Below, piece after piece: positions 34,730 through 42,856 of a stretch of 64,000 bases of DNA. The position numbers and the translations under genes were made by a program. The stretch is from Roseimicrobium sp. ORNL1 (GTDB lineage: Bacteria > Verrucomicrobiota > Verrucomicrobiia > Verrucomicrobiales > Verrucomicrobiaceae), in assembly GCF_011044495.1 (NCBI RefSeq), contig NZ_CP049143.1:186001-250000 (forward strand). The letters run 5' to 3'. The notes beneath the pieces are model-generated. The model was given only the letters and a program-made list of their open reading frames with translations, searched no databases and had not been told where the DNA came from. Every line of letters begins with the position of its first letter. The first letter of the stretch is position 1.

Positions 34730-36006
34730 AGATTGCCGTTCTCGGGTTGTGGCATTTGGGAAGTGTCACTGCAGCGTGCTGCGCTGAGCACTTTTCCGTG
34801 ACGGGCCTGGATTTTGATGAGGATCTGATTGCGGGACTGAAGGCGGGCCGTGCTCCCATCATGGAGCCGGGCCTGGACGCCCTTCTGCAGGAAGGTATTC
34901 GCGAGGGGCGGCTTGCATTCACCACGGATGAACGACAGGCCTGCCAGGACGCGGACATCTTGTGGATATGTGATGATACACCCGTGGACGCCGATGACGT
35001 CGCGGATACGCAGTATGTGTTGACGCGTGTGCGGCGTGCCGCACAGCATCTGCCGTCAGGTGCGGTGTTGATCGTGTCCTCACAGATGCCGGTGGGGACA
35101 TGTGGCAAGTTGCAGGAGGAGTTTCCCGAATTGCACGTCGTATGCTGTCCTGAGAACCTGCGTCTGGGAAAGGCGCTGGAGGTATTCCGCAGCCCGGAGA
35201 GAATCGTGCTCGGTGTGCGTGATGCGGAGACAAAGGCGAGACTGGAACCGGTGTTCGGCAAGTGGAGCCAGAACCTTCTATGGATGAGTCCCGAGTCCGC
35301 GGAGATGACGAAGCATGGCATCAATACCTTCCTCGCCATGTCCGTGACGTTCATGAATGAACTCGCGAAGCTGTGCGAAAAGACAGGAGCGAATGCCCGG
35401 GAGGTGGAGCTGGGGCTGAAGAGCGAGAGCCGCATCGGTCCACGCGCTTTCTTGCGCGCCGGTGGAGCCTTCGCCGGCGGCACGCTGGCCCGCGATGTGG
35501 TGGCGCTGACCCGGATCGCCGCAGAGAAATCCGAACCGCTGCGACTCATTCCCTGCATCAAGGAGAGCAACGATCAGCACAAGCTTTGGGCGTTGCAACG
35601 CTTGAAGGAAGAACTGGGTGACTTGAAGGGTAGGCCCGTTGCTATCTTGGGCCTCACGTACAAGCCGGGTACGGACACGCTGAGACGGAGCCTCGCAGTG
35701 GAGCTGTGTCACGCGCTCTTGAATGAAGGTGTGGACGTGCGCGCCTATGACCCTGTCATTCACTCACAACCCGCGGAGATCGGCAGTGCGGTGTGGCATG
35801 CCAGCATGGCAGACGCGGTCGCTGGGACGGATGCTGTCGTGGTCTGCACGGGGTGGCCTGAGATTCGCGATGCGGACTGGGGAATGCTTCTTGGCAAGAT
35901 GCACCGTCCGCTTATTCTCGATGCGGACGGCTTCATCTCATCCCCGCCGAGTGGCGCCAGGCACCTGAGTGTCGGCCGGCCTGCTCAAAGCCCGTCTGTT
36001 CATTGA
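34726..36006 (+). CDS. UDP-glucose/GDP-mannose dehydrogenase family protein lacking the catalytic cysteine
   Basis: The protein has 426 residues in three domains. The N-terminal Rossmann motif is IAVLGLWHLGSVTAACCAE, the central helix has the substrate-side motif TKHGINTFLAMSVTFMNELA, and the C-terminal domain has ILGLTYKPGTDTLRRSLAVE. In the family's active-site loop (GFGGSCFPKD in active enzymes), the sequence here is AFAGGTLARD: the cysteine aligned with the catalytic one is Thr253. Known dehydrogenases need that cysteine for the second oxidation, from aldehyde to acid. The rest of the protein is intact. The function is therefore uncertain: it may stop at the aldehyde, catalyse a different redox step, or be regulatory. 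The start is GTG, overlapping the epimerase stop. Confidence 0.85.
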   Translation: MKIAVLGLWHLGSVTAACCAEHFSVTGLDFDEDLIAGLKAGRAPIMEPGLDALLQEGIREGRLAFTTDERQACQDADILWICDDTPVDADDVADTQYVLTRVRRAAQHLPSGAVLIVSSQMPVGTCGKLQEEFPELHVVCCPENLRLGKALEVFRSPERIVLGVRDAETKARLEPVFGKWSQNLLWMSPESAEMTKHGINTFLAMSVTFMNELAKLCEKTGANAREVELGLKSESRIGPRAFLRAGGAFAGGTLARDVVALTRIAAEKSEPLRLIPCIKESNDQHKLWALQRLKEELGDLKGRPVAILGLTYKPGTDTLRRSLAVELCHALLNEGVDVRAYDPVIHSQPAEIGSAVWHASMADAVAGTDAVVVCTGWPEIRDADWGMLLGKMHRPLILDADGFISSPPSGARHLSVGRPAQSPSVH

Positions 36007-36028
36007 TTTGTAAGAGAAGAGATTTTTC

Positions 36029-36895
36029 ATGAAGCTTCACCAGCAGAACGCAGTCATCACCGGAGGTACGCAGGGGCTTGGTCAGGCCATCGTGCGTGAG
36101 TTTCTTGCAGAGGGAGCGAATGTGCTTCTTTGCTCCCGCAACGGAGCGGAAGCTGCCTCACTCGCCGCAGAATTGAGCAAGGACTTGCCTCCCGGCCAAA
36201 AGGTCGTTGGCGTGGCTGCGGATGTTTCCTCCGAAGAAGAGGTGAAGCACCTGTTTGATACAGCAACCAAGGAATTTGGCGAGCTTCACATCCTGGTGAA
36301 CAACGCGGGCATCTATGGACCCAAGGGTCCTAGCGAAGAAGTGGATTGGGAGGAGTGGAAGCGGGCCATGGAAATCAATCTCTACGGCACCATGCTGCCA
36401 TGCCGTGCGGTCATCCCGCTGTTCAGGGCCTCGGGCCGTGGCAAAATCGTGAATCTCTCCGGGGGTGGTGCGACGAATCCGCTGCCGCGTTTCTCCGCCT
36501 ATGCCGCAAGCAAAGCCGCGGTGGTCCGCCTCACAGAGACCCTGGCTGTGGAACTCGCGCCTGACCACATTGACGTGAATGCAGTTGCTCCCGGTGCGCT
36601 CAACACGCGTCTGCTGGATGAAGTGCTGGAAGCCGGACCGGAGGTGGTGGGAGCCTCATTTTTTGAGAAGGCGCAGCAGCAGGCCCAAAAAGGAGGCGTG
36701 CCACTGGAAAAGGGAGCTCGCCTCTGTGTCTACCTCGCCTCACGCGACAGCGATGGCGTGACGGGCAAGCTGATCAGTGCTCAATGGGATCCGTGGGACA
36801 CCCTGCATGACCGGCTTGGAGAGATTTCAGGCAATGACATCTATACATTGCGGCGCATCGTGCCCGCGGATCGTGGACTTTCCTGGGGCGGCTGA
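36029..36895 (+). CDS. Short-chain dehydrogenase/reductase
   Basis: A 288-residue SDR. The cofactor motif is AVITGGTQGLGQAIVREFLA, the NAG motif is LVNNAGIYGPKGP, and the catalytic Tyr and Lys are in FSAYAASKAAVVRLTETLA. The usual Ser is shifted: the segment IVNLSGGGATNPLPRFSAY has Gly where the Ser is expected and Ser one residue earlier. The C-terminus is longer than in classical SDRs, with WDTLHDRLGEISGNDIYTLR. It sits with a Gfo/Idh oxidoreductase and the heptose genes, so oxidoreduction of a sugar intermediate is plausible but not shown. Confidence 0.88.
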   Translation: MKLHQQNAVITGGTQGLGQAIVREFLAEGANVLLCSRNGAEAASLAAELSKDLPPGQKVVGVAADVSSEEEVKHLFDTATKEFGELHILVNNAGIYGPKGPSEEVDWEEWKRAMEINLYGTMLPCRAVIPLFRASGRGKIVNLSGGGATNPLPRFSAYAASKAAVVRLTETLAVELAPDHIDVNAVAPGALNTRLLDEVLEAGPEVVGASFFEKAQQQAQKGGVPLEKGARLCVYLASRDSDGVTGKLISAQWDPWDTLHDRLGEISGNDIYTLRRIVPADRGLSWGG

Positions 36896-36907
36896 GGAGA
36901 AATGGCG

Positions 36908-37906
36908 ATGAAGAAAGACATTCGATATGCCATCATCGGCTGCGGTTTGATTGGCCGGAAACGCCTGGCTTGCCTGCAGAAAGGCCAGCTCGCCGTGGCG
37001 TGTGACGTGCAGCGTGAGCGTGCCGAGCAACTCGTGGCACAAGCAGGTGCCGGTGTGACGATGACGGACTACCGTGAAGCCGTGACTTCACCCGATGTGG
37101 ATGCGGTGATTGTGTGCACCCTGAATTCCCAACTGGCGCCGATCACACTCGAAGCGATTCGCGCTGGCAAGCATGTGCTTGTGGAGAAACCCGGCGCGAT
37201 TTCACTGCAGGAGATGGATGCGCTCATCGCGGCGCAGAACGAGAAAAAGGTGGCGGTTCGTGTGGGCTTCAATCATCGATACCATCCCGCGCTGCAGCGA
37301 GCCCGGGAGCTGGTGAATGCAGGTGAGTGTGGTCCGCTCATGTTTATTCGCGCCCGTTACGGCCACGGTGGACGAGTGGGCTATGACCGGGAATGGCGTG
37401 CCGATCCGGCACAGTCTGGCGGTGGTGAACTTATCGATCAGGGAGTCCATCTGATCGATCTGTCCCGTTGGTTCCTGGGCGAATTCACCTCCGTGGAAGG
37501 TCATGCCGTCACCAGCTTTTGGGACATGCCCGTAGATGACAATGCGTTCCTCAATCTCCGCACGGAACAAGGACAGACGGCGTTCCTGCATGTGAGCTGC
37601 ACGGAGTGGAAAAATCTCTTCTCCTTCGAGATATACGGACGCAATGCAAAGCTGCACATCGAAGGGCTCGGCGGCTCCTACGGCATGGAGAAGCTGCACT
37701 TCTACAAAATGCTTCCGGAAATGGGGCCTCCCGAAACTACCGCGTGGGAGTATCCGCGGGGGGACCAGTCCTGGGCTATGGAGTTGCGCCTCTTCGAAGA
37801 GGATATCCGCCAGGGCAGAACTCCGGATGCCGGACTCGCGGAAGCCCGCGCCGCCCTGGATGTGGTGAACACAATCTATCGCAAAAGCGGCTATCCCACT
37901 CTCTGA
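36908..37906 (+). CDS. Gfo/Idh/MocA-family oxidoreductase
   Basis: The 332-residue protein has an N-terminal Rossmann domain (YAIIGCGLIGRKRLACLQKG), the characteristic EKP loop in HVLVEKPGAISLQEM, and a C-terminal alpha/beta domain beginning VRVGFNHRYHPALQRARELV, with GGGELIDQGVHLIDLSRWFL at the catalytic site. It is a sugar or sugar-nucleotide oxidoreductase using NAD(P). The start is at the second ATG, because a GAGGAG Shine-Dalgarno sequence at 36894-36899 is 8 bp from it; the first ATG at 36902 is too close. It is co-directional with the heptose genes. Confidence 0.9.
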   Translation: MKKDIRYAIIGCGLIGRKRLACLQKGQLAVACDVQRERAEQLVAQAGAGVTMTDYREAVTSPDVDAVIVCTLNSQLAPITLEAIRAGKHVLVEKPGAISLQEMDALIAAQNEKKVAVRVGFNHRYHPALQRARELVNAGECGPLMFIRARYGHGGRVGYDREWRADPAQSGGGELIDQGVHLIDLSRWFLGEFTSVEGHAVTSFWDMPVDDNAFLNLRTEQGQTAFLHVSCTEWKNLFSFEIYGRNAKLHIEGLGGSYGMEKLHFYKMLPEMGPPETTAWEYPRGDQSWAMELRLFEEDIRQGRTPDAGLAEARAALDVVNTIYRKSGYPTL

Positions 37907-37912
37907 ATTTTC

Positions 37913-38896
37913 ATGATCATCACACGTTCTCCATTGCGCGTATCTCTGGGAGGTGGCGGCACCGATTTGCCCTCCTACTACCGTGAGCATGGCGGCTTCC
38001 TGATTGCCGGAGCGATCGACAAGTATGTCTACATCGCGCTGCACCGTACGTTCGTGCATGATCTCATCATCAAGTACTCCAAGATGGAGCGGGTCACCGA
38101 GGTGGATGCCATTGAGCATCCCATCATTCGCGAGGCGTTCCGGCTTCTTGGTGTGCCTGCAAGCGGGCTCGAGATGGCTTCCATGGCAGATATTCCGGCG
38201 GGTACCGGACTGGGTTCGTCGGGCAGCTTCACCACGGCTCTGCTAAAGGCGTTGCATGCCTATAAGAAGCATCACATCCACCCGCATGATCTGGCCGCAC
38301 AGGCCTGCCACATCGAACTGGAACTCCTGGGCGAGCCCATTGGCAAGCAGGACCAATACATCGCGGCTTTCGGTGGGCTTACCTGTTTTGAGTTCGGGAA
38401 AGATGACAGCGTGAGAGCCTGGCCACTTAAGGTCAGTGAGGAGACGATTTTTAATCTCGAGGACAACCTGCTGCTGTTTTTCACCGGTTACTCAAGGTCG
38501 GCCTCCAGCATTCTCAAGGAGCAGGACGACAAGAGCCGCAAGAGCGATACGGCGATGGTGGACAACCTCCACTTTGTCAAAGACCTCGGGTTCCAGAATC
38601 AGCGTGCTCTGGAAAGCGGGCGGCTTGATGAGTTCGGGCGTCTCATGGACGTGCACTGGAAGCACAAGAAGCAGCGCTCCAGTGGCATGAGCAATCCCCG
38701 GATAGATGCGTGGTATGAGTGCGCCATGAAGAATGGAGCGCTGGGTGGGAAGATCATCGGCGCCGGCGGTGGGGGATTCCTCATGTTCTACGCGGAAGAC
38801 AAGGCGCGGCTGCGTCATGCCCTGCACGAAGAGGGATTGAAGGAGGTGCGCTTCCGTTTTGACTTCGAAGGCACGCGCATGGTGACCCATGACTGA
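37913..38896 (+). CDS. hddA: GHMP kinase, D-glycero-D-manno-heptose 7-phosphate kinase (alpha) type
   Basis: HddA phosphorylates D-glycero-D-manno-heptose 7-phosphate to the alpha-1,7-bisphosphate. The 327-residue protein has the GHMP motifs: LRVSLGGGGTDLPSYYREHG at the N-terminus, the phosphate-binding motif DIPAGTGLGSSGSFTTALLK at about residue 90, and the third motif GKIIGAGGGGFLMFYAEDKA. ILE or HELG-type adjacent helices (HIELELLGEPIGKQDQYIAA) match the family. The genomic neighbours (hddC, gmhA, gmhB) support this specificity over the fucokinase or galactokinase relatives. The stop codon overlaps the start of hddC by eight bases. Confidence 0.93.
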   Translation: MIITRSPLRVSLGGGGTDLPSYYREHGGFLIAGAIDKYVYIALHRTFVHDLIIKYSKMERVTEVDAIEHPIIREAFRLLGVPASGLEMASMADIPAGTGLGSSGSFTTALLKALHAYKKHHIHPHDLAAQACHIELELLGEPIGKQDQYIAAFGGLTCFEFGKDDSVRAWPLKVSEETIFNLEDNLLLFFTGYSRSASSILKEQDDKSRKSDTAMVDNLHFVKDLGFQNQRALESGRLDEFGRLMDVHWKHKKQRSSGMSNPRIDAWYECAMKNGALGGKIIGAGGGGFLMFYAEDKARLRHALHEEGLKEVRFRFDFEGTRMVTHD

Positions 38897-39596
38897 GTTT
38901 CCTCCATCGTTCCCCGTCGCGATTCTCGCGGGGGGATTGGCCACCCGCCTGAAGCCGGTCACGGAGCGCATCCCAAAGGCTCTCGTGGAGGTGGCCGGGC
39001 GGCCGTTCCTGGAGCACCAGATCGAGTTGCTGAAGCGCAATGGGATCACGAAGCTGGTGCTGTGTGTCGGACACCTCGGCCACATGATCCGTGAGATGTA
39101 TGGAGATGGCAGTGGCCTGGGTGTGGAGATCCTTTACAGCGAAGACGGAGACCGGCTCCTGGGAACCGGTGGTGCGCTGCGCAAGGCGCTGCCGCTCCTC
39201 GGTGAATCTTTCTTTGTGCTGTATGGAGACTCTTACCTCCCCATTCCTTATCAGCCGGTGGCACAGGCCTTCATCAACTCAGGCAAGGAAGGTCTCATGA
39301 CGGTGTATCAAAACGAAGGCCAGTGGGACACCAGCAATGTGATTTATGCGGATGACCACATCGTGCTCTACGACAAGCACACGCGGGATCCGCGGATGCG
39401 GCACATCGACTATGGATTGAGTGTACTCTCTGCTCGTGCCGTAAGCCGGTTGCCGGAGAATGAACCCTCGGATCTCGCGAATTTACTGATCGAGCTGGTT
39501 GCTAAAAATGAACTGGCCGGATATGAAGTGACACAGCGGTTCTACGAAATCGGTTCCCATGCAGGGCTGGCCGAGTTGAACGCATTGCTGAGCTGA
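38889..39596 (+). CDS. hddC: D-glycero-alpha-D-manno-heptose 1-phosphate guanylyltransferase-type nucleotidyltransferase
   Basis: HddC uses GTP to activate D-glycero-alpha-D-manno-heptose 1-phosphate. The 235-residue protein has the nucleotidyltransferase signature FPVAILAGGLATRLKPVTER with IPKALVEVAGRPFLEHQIEL, GTGGALRKALPLLGESFFVL, and the metal-binding VLYGDSYLPIPYQPVAQAF. Its size, context between hddA and gmhA, and overall pattern favour the heptose enzyme; closely related families include glucose 1-phosphate and mannose 1-phosphate nucleotidyltransferases, so nucleotide and sugar specificity need test. Confidence 0.85.
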   Translation: MTEFPPSFPVAILAGGLATRLKPVTERIPKALVEVAGRPFLEHQIELLKRNGITKLVLCVGHLGHMIREMYGDGSGLGVEILYSEDGDRLLGTGGALRKALPLLGESFFVLYGDSYLPIPYQPVAQAFINSGKEGLMTVYQNEGQWDTSNVIYADDHIVLYDKHTRDPRMRHIDYGLSVLSARAVSRLPENEPSDLANLLIELVAKNELAGYEVTQRFYEIGSHAGLAELNALLS

Positions 39597-39617
39597 GCAT
39601 CGACAGCTTTTTTCTCC

Positions 39618-40217
39618 ATGAGCACCTACGCCGAACAGCACCTCCGCGAAACCCAGGAAATCATCTCACGTCTCCAGCCTGAAGTACTCGAGGATGTCGT
39701 GGACAAGCTGGCGGCATTGCGCGCCAGAAATGGAAGACTCTTCATCCTGGGAGTCGGCGGCAGCGCGGCGAATGCATCGCATGCGGTGAATGACTTCCGC
39801 AAGATCACGGGCATGGAATGCTATGCTCCCACAGACAATGTTTCTGAGCTCACGGCGCGCACCAATGATGAAGGCTGGGCGACCGTGTTCTCCACGTGGC
39901 TGCAAGGCAGCAGGCTGAACAGCAATGATGGTCTGCTGGTATTCTCCGTGGGAGGCGGCAATCTGGAAAAGAATGTGAGTCCCAATCTGGTCGAGGCGCT
40001 CAAGGTCGCGCAGCAGGTGGGGGCGATGGTCTTGGGCATTGTCGGCCGGGACGGTGGCTACACCGCTCAGGTGGCGGACGCATGTGTCATCGTGCCCACG
40101 GTGAATCCAGAAAATGTGACTCCGCATTCGGAGGCGTTTCAGGCGGTTTTGTGGCATCTTTTTGTCTCCCATCCCAAACTGAAATCTGCGCAGACGAAAT
40201 GGGAGAGCACCAAGTAG
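39618..40217 (+). CDS. gmhA: Phosphoheptose isomerase (SIS domain)
   Basis: GmhA converts sedoheptulose 7-phosphate to D-glycero-D-manno-heptose 7-phosphate. The 199-residue protein consists of one SIS domain: LFILGVGGSAANASHAVNDF at about residues 41-60, then DGLLVFSVGGGNLEKNVSPN (sugar-phosphate loop), and SEAFQAVLWHLFVSHP with the C-terminal His. The motif HAVNDFRK is like that of the capsule-type isomerases I remember from Campylobacter, and differs from the HFAEELTG of the lipopolysaccharide enzyme. The start has an unusual T-rich leader (ttttttctcc). The gene overlaps gmhB by 19 bases. Confidence 0.9.
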   Translation: MSTYAEQHLRETQEIISRLQPEVLEDVVDKLAALRARNGRLFILGVGGSAANASHAVNDFRKITGMECYAPTDNVSELTARTNDEGWATVFSTWLQGSRLNSNDGLLVFSVGGGNLEKNVSPNLVEALKVAQQVGAMVLGIVGRDGGYTAQVADACVIVPTVNPENVTPHSEAFQAVLWHLFVSHPKLKSAQTKWESTK

Positions 40218-40765
40218 CGGAATCGGCGCCACACCGGGCTGTGTTCCTGGACCGCGACGGCGTGCTGAACCGCTCGCTGATGCGCAACGGCAGGCCCCAT
40301 CCACCGGACACGGTGGAGGAATTCGAGCTGCTGCCCGGGGTTGCGGAGGCGTGCGCCCTGCTGAAGGATGCAGGGTTCCTGCTGGTGGTGGTGACCAACC
40401 AGCCGGATGTAGGTCGCGGAACGCAATCGCTTGAGGTCGTGGAAGCCATGCACCGGAAGTTGGAGAGTCTTCTTCCTCTCGATAGGATCGAGACTTGCTA
40501 CGATCCGGGAGGTGCACCTTCCGAAAGGCGCAAGCCCGCGCCCGGTATGCTTCTGTCCGCCAGTCGGGAACTAAACATTAATCTTAGAGAATCTTACCTC
40601 GTCGGGGACCGCTGGCGCGATATTGATGCGGGCGCGGCGGCCGGGTGCGCGGCCACGTTTTTCATTGATTATGGCTATGAAGAGGAACTTAGGACCTTGC
40701 CCGACTATAAGGTTGCCAGCCTGCTGCAAGCAGCCAAGATGATCGTGAATATTGAAGAGGCATAA
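40199..40765 (+). CDS. gmhB: HAD phosphatase, heptose 1,7-bisphosphate phosphatase-like, without the zinc loop
   Basis: GmhB removes the 7-phosphate of heptose 1,7-bisphosphate. The 188-residue protein has HAD-IIIA motifs: AVFLDRDGVLNRSLM (nucleophile Asp), FLLVVVTNQPDVGRGTQS (motif II Thr), RRKPAPGMLLSASREL (motif III Lys), and YLVGDRWRDIDAGAAAGC (motif IV). The loop before motif III is short: CYDPGGAPSERRKPAPGM has one Cys, whereas the Escherichia coli protein has a four-ligand zinc site there. The start codon overlaps the end of gmhA. Confidence 0.88.
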   Translation: MGEHQVAESAPHRAVFLDRDGVLNRSLMRNGRPHPPDTVEEFELLPGVAEACALLKDAGFLLVVVTNQPDVGRGTQSLEVVEAMHRKLESLLPLDRIETCYDPGGAPSERRKPAPGMLLSASRELNINLRESYLVGDRWRDIDAGAAAGCAATFFIDYGYEEELRTLPDYKVASLLQAAKMIVNIEEA

Positions 40766-40788
40766 CTCAATCGCCCCTTACTCCCCGC

Positions 40789-41508
40789 ATGACCGACTTG
40801 AACAATCTCCGGGTGAAAATATACGCGGATGGCGCTGATGTGGCAGGCATGCTGAGGCTGAACGCCGATCCTCTCATCAAAGGAATGACCACCAATCCCA
40901 CCTTGATGAACAAGGCAGGTATCCGGGATTATTCAGCCTTTGCAGAGGAGGTGCTTCAGACCATCCGTGAGAAGCCCATCTCCTTTGAAGTGTTCTCAGA
41001 CGACTTTCCCTCGATGAGGCGTGAGGCCCTGAAGATTCACCGCTGGCAGGAGAATGTTTATGTGAAGATTCCCGTGACCAACTCGCACGGTGACTCGTCC
41101 ATTCCTCTGGTGCGGGAGCTGGCCCAGGAGGGCGTGAAGTTGAACGTCACCGCTCTGTTGAGCTTGTCCCAGGTGGAGAAGGTCGTCGAGGCATTGCACC
41201 CTGAGACCGCCTCGGTGGTTTCCGTCTTTGCCGGCCGCATTGCTGACACCGGGCGAGATCCCGTTCCCATCATGCAGGAAAGCCTGAAGATGATGGCCAA
41301 CCTGCCCCGCGCCGAGTTGCTGTGGGCCAGTGTCCGGGAAGTACTGAACATCTGGCAGGCGGATGCGAGCGGCTGTGGCATCGTCACGGTGCAGCATGAC
41401 ATCCTGGCGAAGGCGCTGAAACTTTGCGCCATGGATTTGGAAGCGCTTTCCCTGGACACCGTGAAAATGTTCCGGAACGACGCCGTGTCCGCTGGATTTG
41501 TTCTTTAA
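40789..41508 (+). CDS. tal: Small transaldolase-family enzyme (MipB/TalC size)
   Basis: The 239-residue protein is a transaldolase of the short type. Its N-terminus KIYADGADVAGMLRLNADPL and GMTTNPTLMNKAGIRDYSAF match, and the Schiff-base Lys is in ENVYVKIPVTNSHGDSS (about residue 90). It also shows LNVTALLSLSQVEKVVEALH and WASVREVLNIWQADASGCG. Transaldolase interconverts fructose 6-phosphate plus erythrose 4-phosphate with sedoheptulose 7-phosphate plus glyceraldehyde 3-phosphate. Its place directly after the heptose genes suggests supply of sedoheptulose 7-phosphate to GmhA; some relatives instead act on fructose 6-phosphate and other aldehydes. Confidence 0.9.
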   Translation: MTDLNNLRVKIYADGADVAGMLRLNADPLIKGMTTNPTLMNKAGIRDYSAFAEEVLQTIREKPISFEVFSDDFPSMRREALKIHRWQENVYVKIPVTNSHGDSSIPLVRELAQEGVKLNVTALLSLSQVEKVVEALHPETASVVSVFAGRIADTGRDPVPIMQESLKMMANLPRAELLWASVREVLNIWQADASGCGIVTVQHDILAKALKLCAMDLEALSLDTVKMFRNDAVSAGFVL

Positions 41509-41602
41509 GTCAACCGCACCTTCCATGACTCCCACGACCTGCCCTCAAGGCGCACACACGCAGACTGAAGGCCCATAGCGTCATCAGTCTCGTACAACAC
41601 CA

Positions 41603-42793
41603 GTGAACATTCTTTTTGCCAACTACGGCCAGTCTGACAACAACAGCGCATATCATATCGCCGGTTTTGCGGGCGGTCTGGCAGCACGTGGGCATGATGT
41701 TTGTGTGGCAGTAGCGAAGTCCGTCCCCGACGGGAAGTTTGAGTCCGTGGACGGGTTCCGCATGGCATCACATCGCACGGCCCTGAAGACGGGCGTATCC
41801 TTTGCAGATGGCCGCCCTGCAGATGTGCTGCACGTGTGGACCCCGCGGGAGACCATGAGGCAGTTCGCCATGTCGCACGCCGCGGCATGGGGGCATGCCG
41901 CACTGCTGGTGCATCTGGAGGACAACGAGGAGGCCATCTTTGAGAGATTTACCGGCTGCTCGCTGGAGAAGGCCTGCACCTTGGATCAGCCCTGGCCCAA
42001 GGGATTGATTCATCCCGTGCATTTCAAGCCGTTCCTTCAGTCGGCGAAGGGCGTCACCATGGTGCACCGGTGCCTGGAGCCGCTGGTGCCGGTGGGTCTT
42101 CCCCGGCAGGAGATCGTGCCGGTGATGAACTTCCGTTTCTTTGCGAGTGGACCGCAGAATCAAAACCTTCGTAGCGAGTTGGGCCTTGCCCCCACCACGC
42201 GTGTCGTGGTCTTCAATGGCAATGATCATGCGGCGGCCGCCATGGATATCCGCCAGCTTTATGAAGCGGTGGACACCTTGATTGAGAGGGGCATGGATGT
42301 TGCATTCGTGCGGACGGGACATGTTCTTCCAGCCAACTACGATGGGCTGCACTTCCGTCCGGGGCATCGCTGCATCGAGCTGGGTTATGTCGAGCGAAGC
42401 AGCATTCCCGACATCATGCGGCTCGCTGATGTGGTGGTCCAACCTGGAGATGGCGACTACTTCAACGCGCACCGCCTTCCTGCCAAGGTCCCGGAATACC
42501 TCACCATGGGCAAACCTCTCATCATGGGCGAGACAAACATCGGTCGTGAACTCGCCATGGCAGATGCGGCACTGGTACTCCCAGGGATGTCACCTGCGCA
42601 CATGGCGGAGGCCATCGCCAGCCTGCTGAATGCGCCTGATGAAGCCGCGGCCATGGCAGCGCGAGGCCGCGAGTTTGCCCGGAGCCGGTTCTCGGGTGAG
42701 GTGGTCATCCCTCTGCTGGAATCTTTTTATCGCAGTTGTATTCCGGCGGCCGTGTCACGGCCACCGGCCAAGTCCTGCGAACTCCGCCACTGA
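41603..42793 (+). CDS. Family 1/4 (GT-B) glycosyltransferase
   Basis: A 396-residue GT-B fold enzyme. The start is GTG, and the frame begins NILFANYGQSDNNSAYHIAG. It has the two Rossmann-like halves: VHLEDNEEAIFERFTGCSLE and VVVFNGNDHAAAAMDIRQLY, then LGYVERSSIPDIMRLADVVV and the nucleotide-sugar-binding loop GDGDYFNAHRLPAKVPEYLT in place of the EAFG-type loop. Donor and acceptor are unknown. It follows the heptose operon after a gap of 94 bp and precedes the tandem fusion proteins. Confidence 0.87.
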   Translation: MNILFANYGQSDNNSAYHIAGFAGGLAARGHDVCVAVAKSVPDGKFESVDGFRMASHRTALKTGVSFADGRPADVLHVWTPRETMRQFAMSHAAAWGHAALLVHLEDNEEAIFERFTGCSLEKACTLDQPWPKGLIHPVHFKPFLQSAKGVTMVHRCLEPLVPVGLPRQEIVPVMNFRFFASGPQNQNLRSELGLAPTTRVVVFNGNDHAAAAMDIRQLYEAVDTLIERGMDVAFVRTGHVLPANYDGLHFRPGHRCIELGYVERSSIPDIMRLADVVVQPGDGDYFNAHRLPAKVPEYLTMGKPLIMGETNIGRELAMADAALVLPGMSPAHMAEAIASLLNAPDEAAAMAARGREFARSRFSGEVVIPLLESFYRSCIPAAVSRPPAKSCELRH

Positions 42794-42856
42794 GTGGCCG
42801 CCCGGCCAGCCTTCCTCACTCAGTTCATCTGGAATTTTACGAAAGCACCGCCCGAC

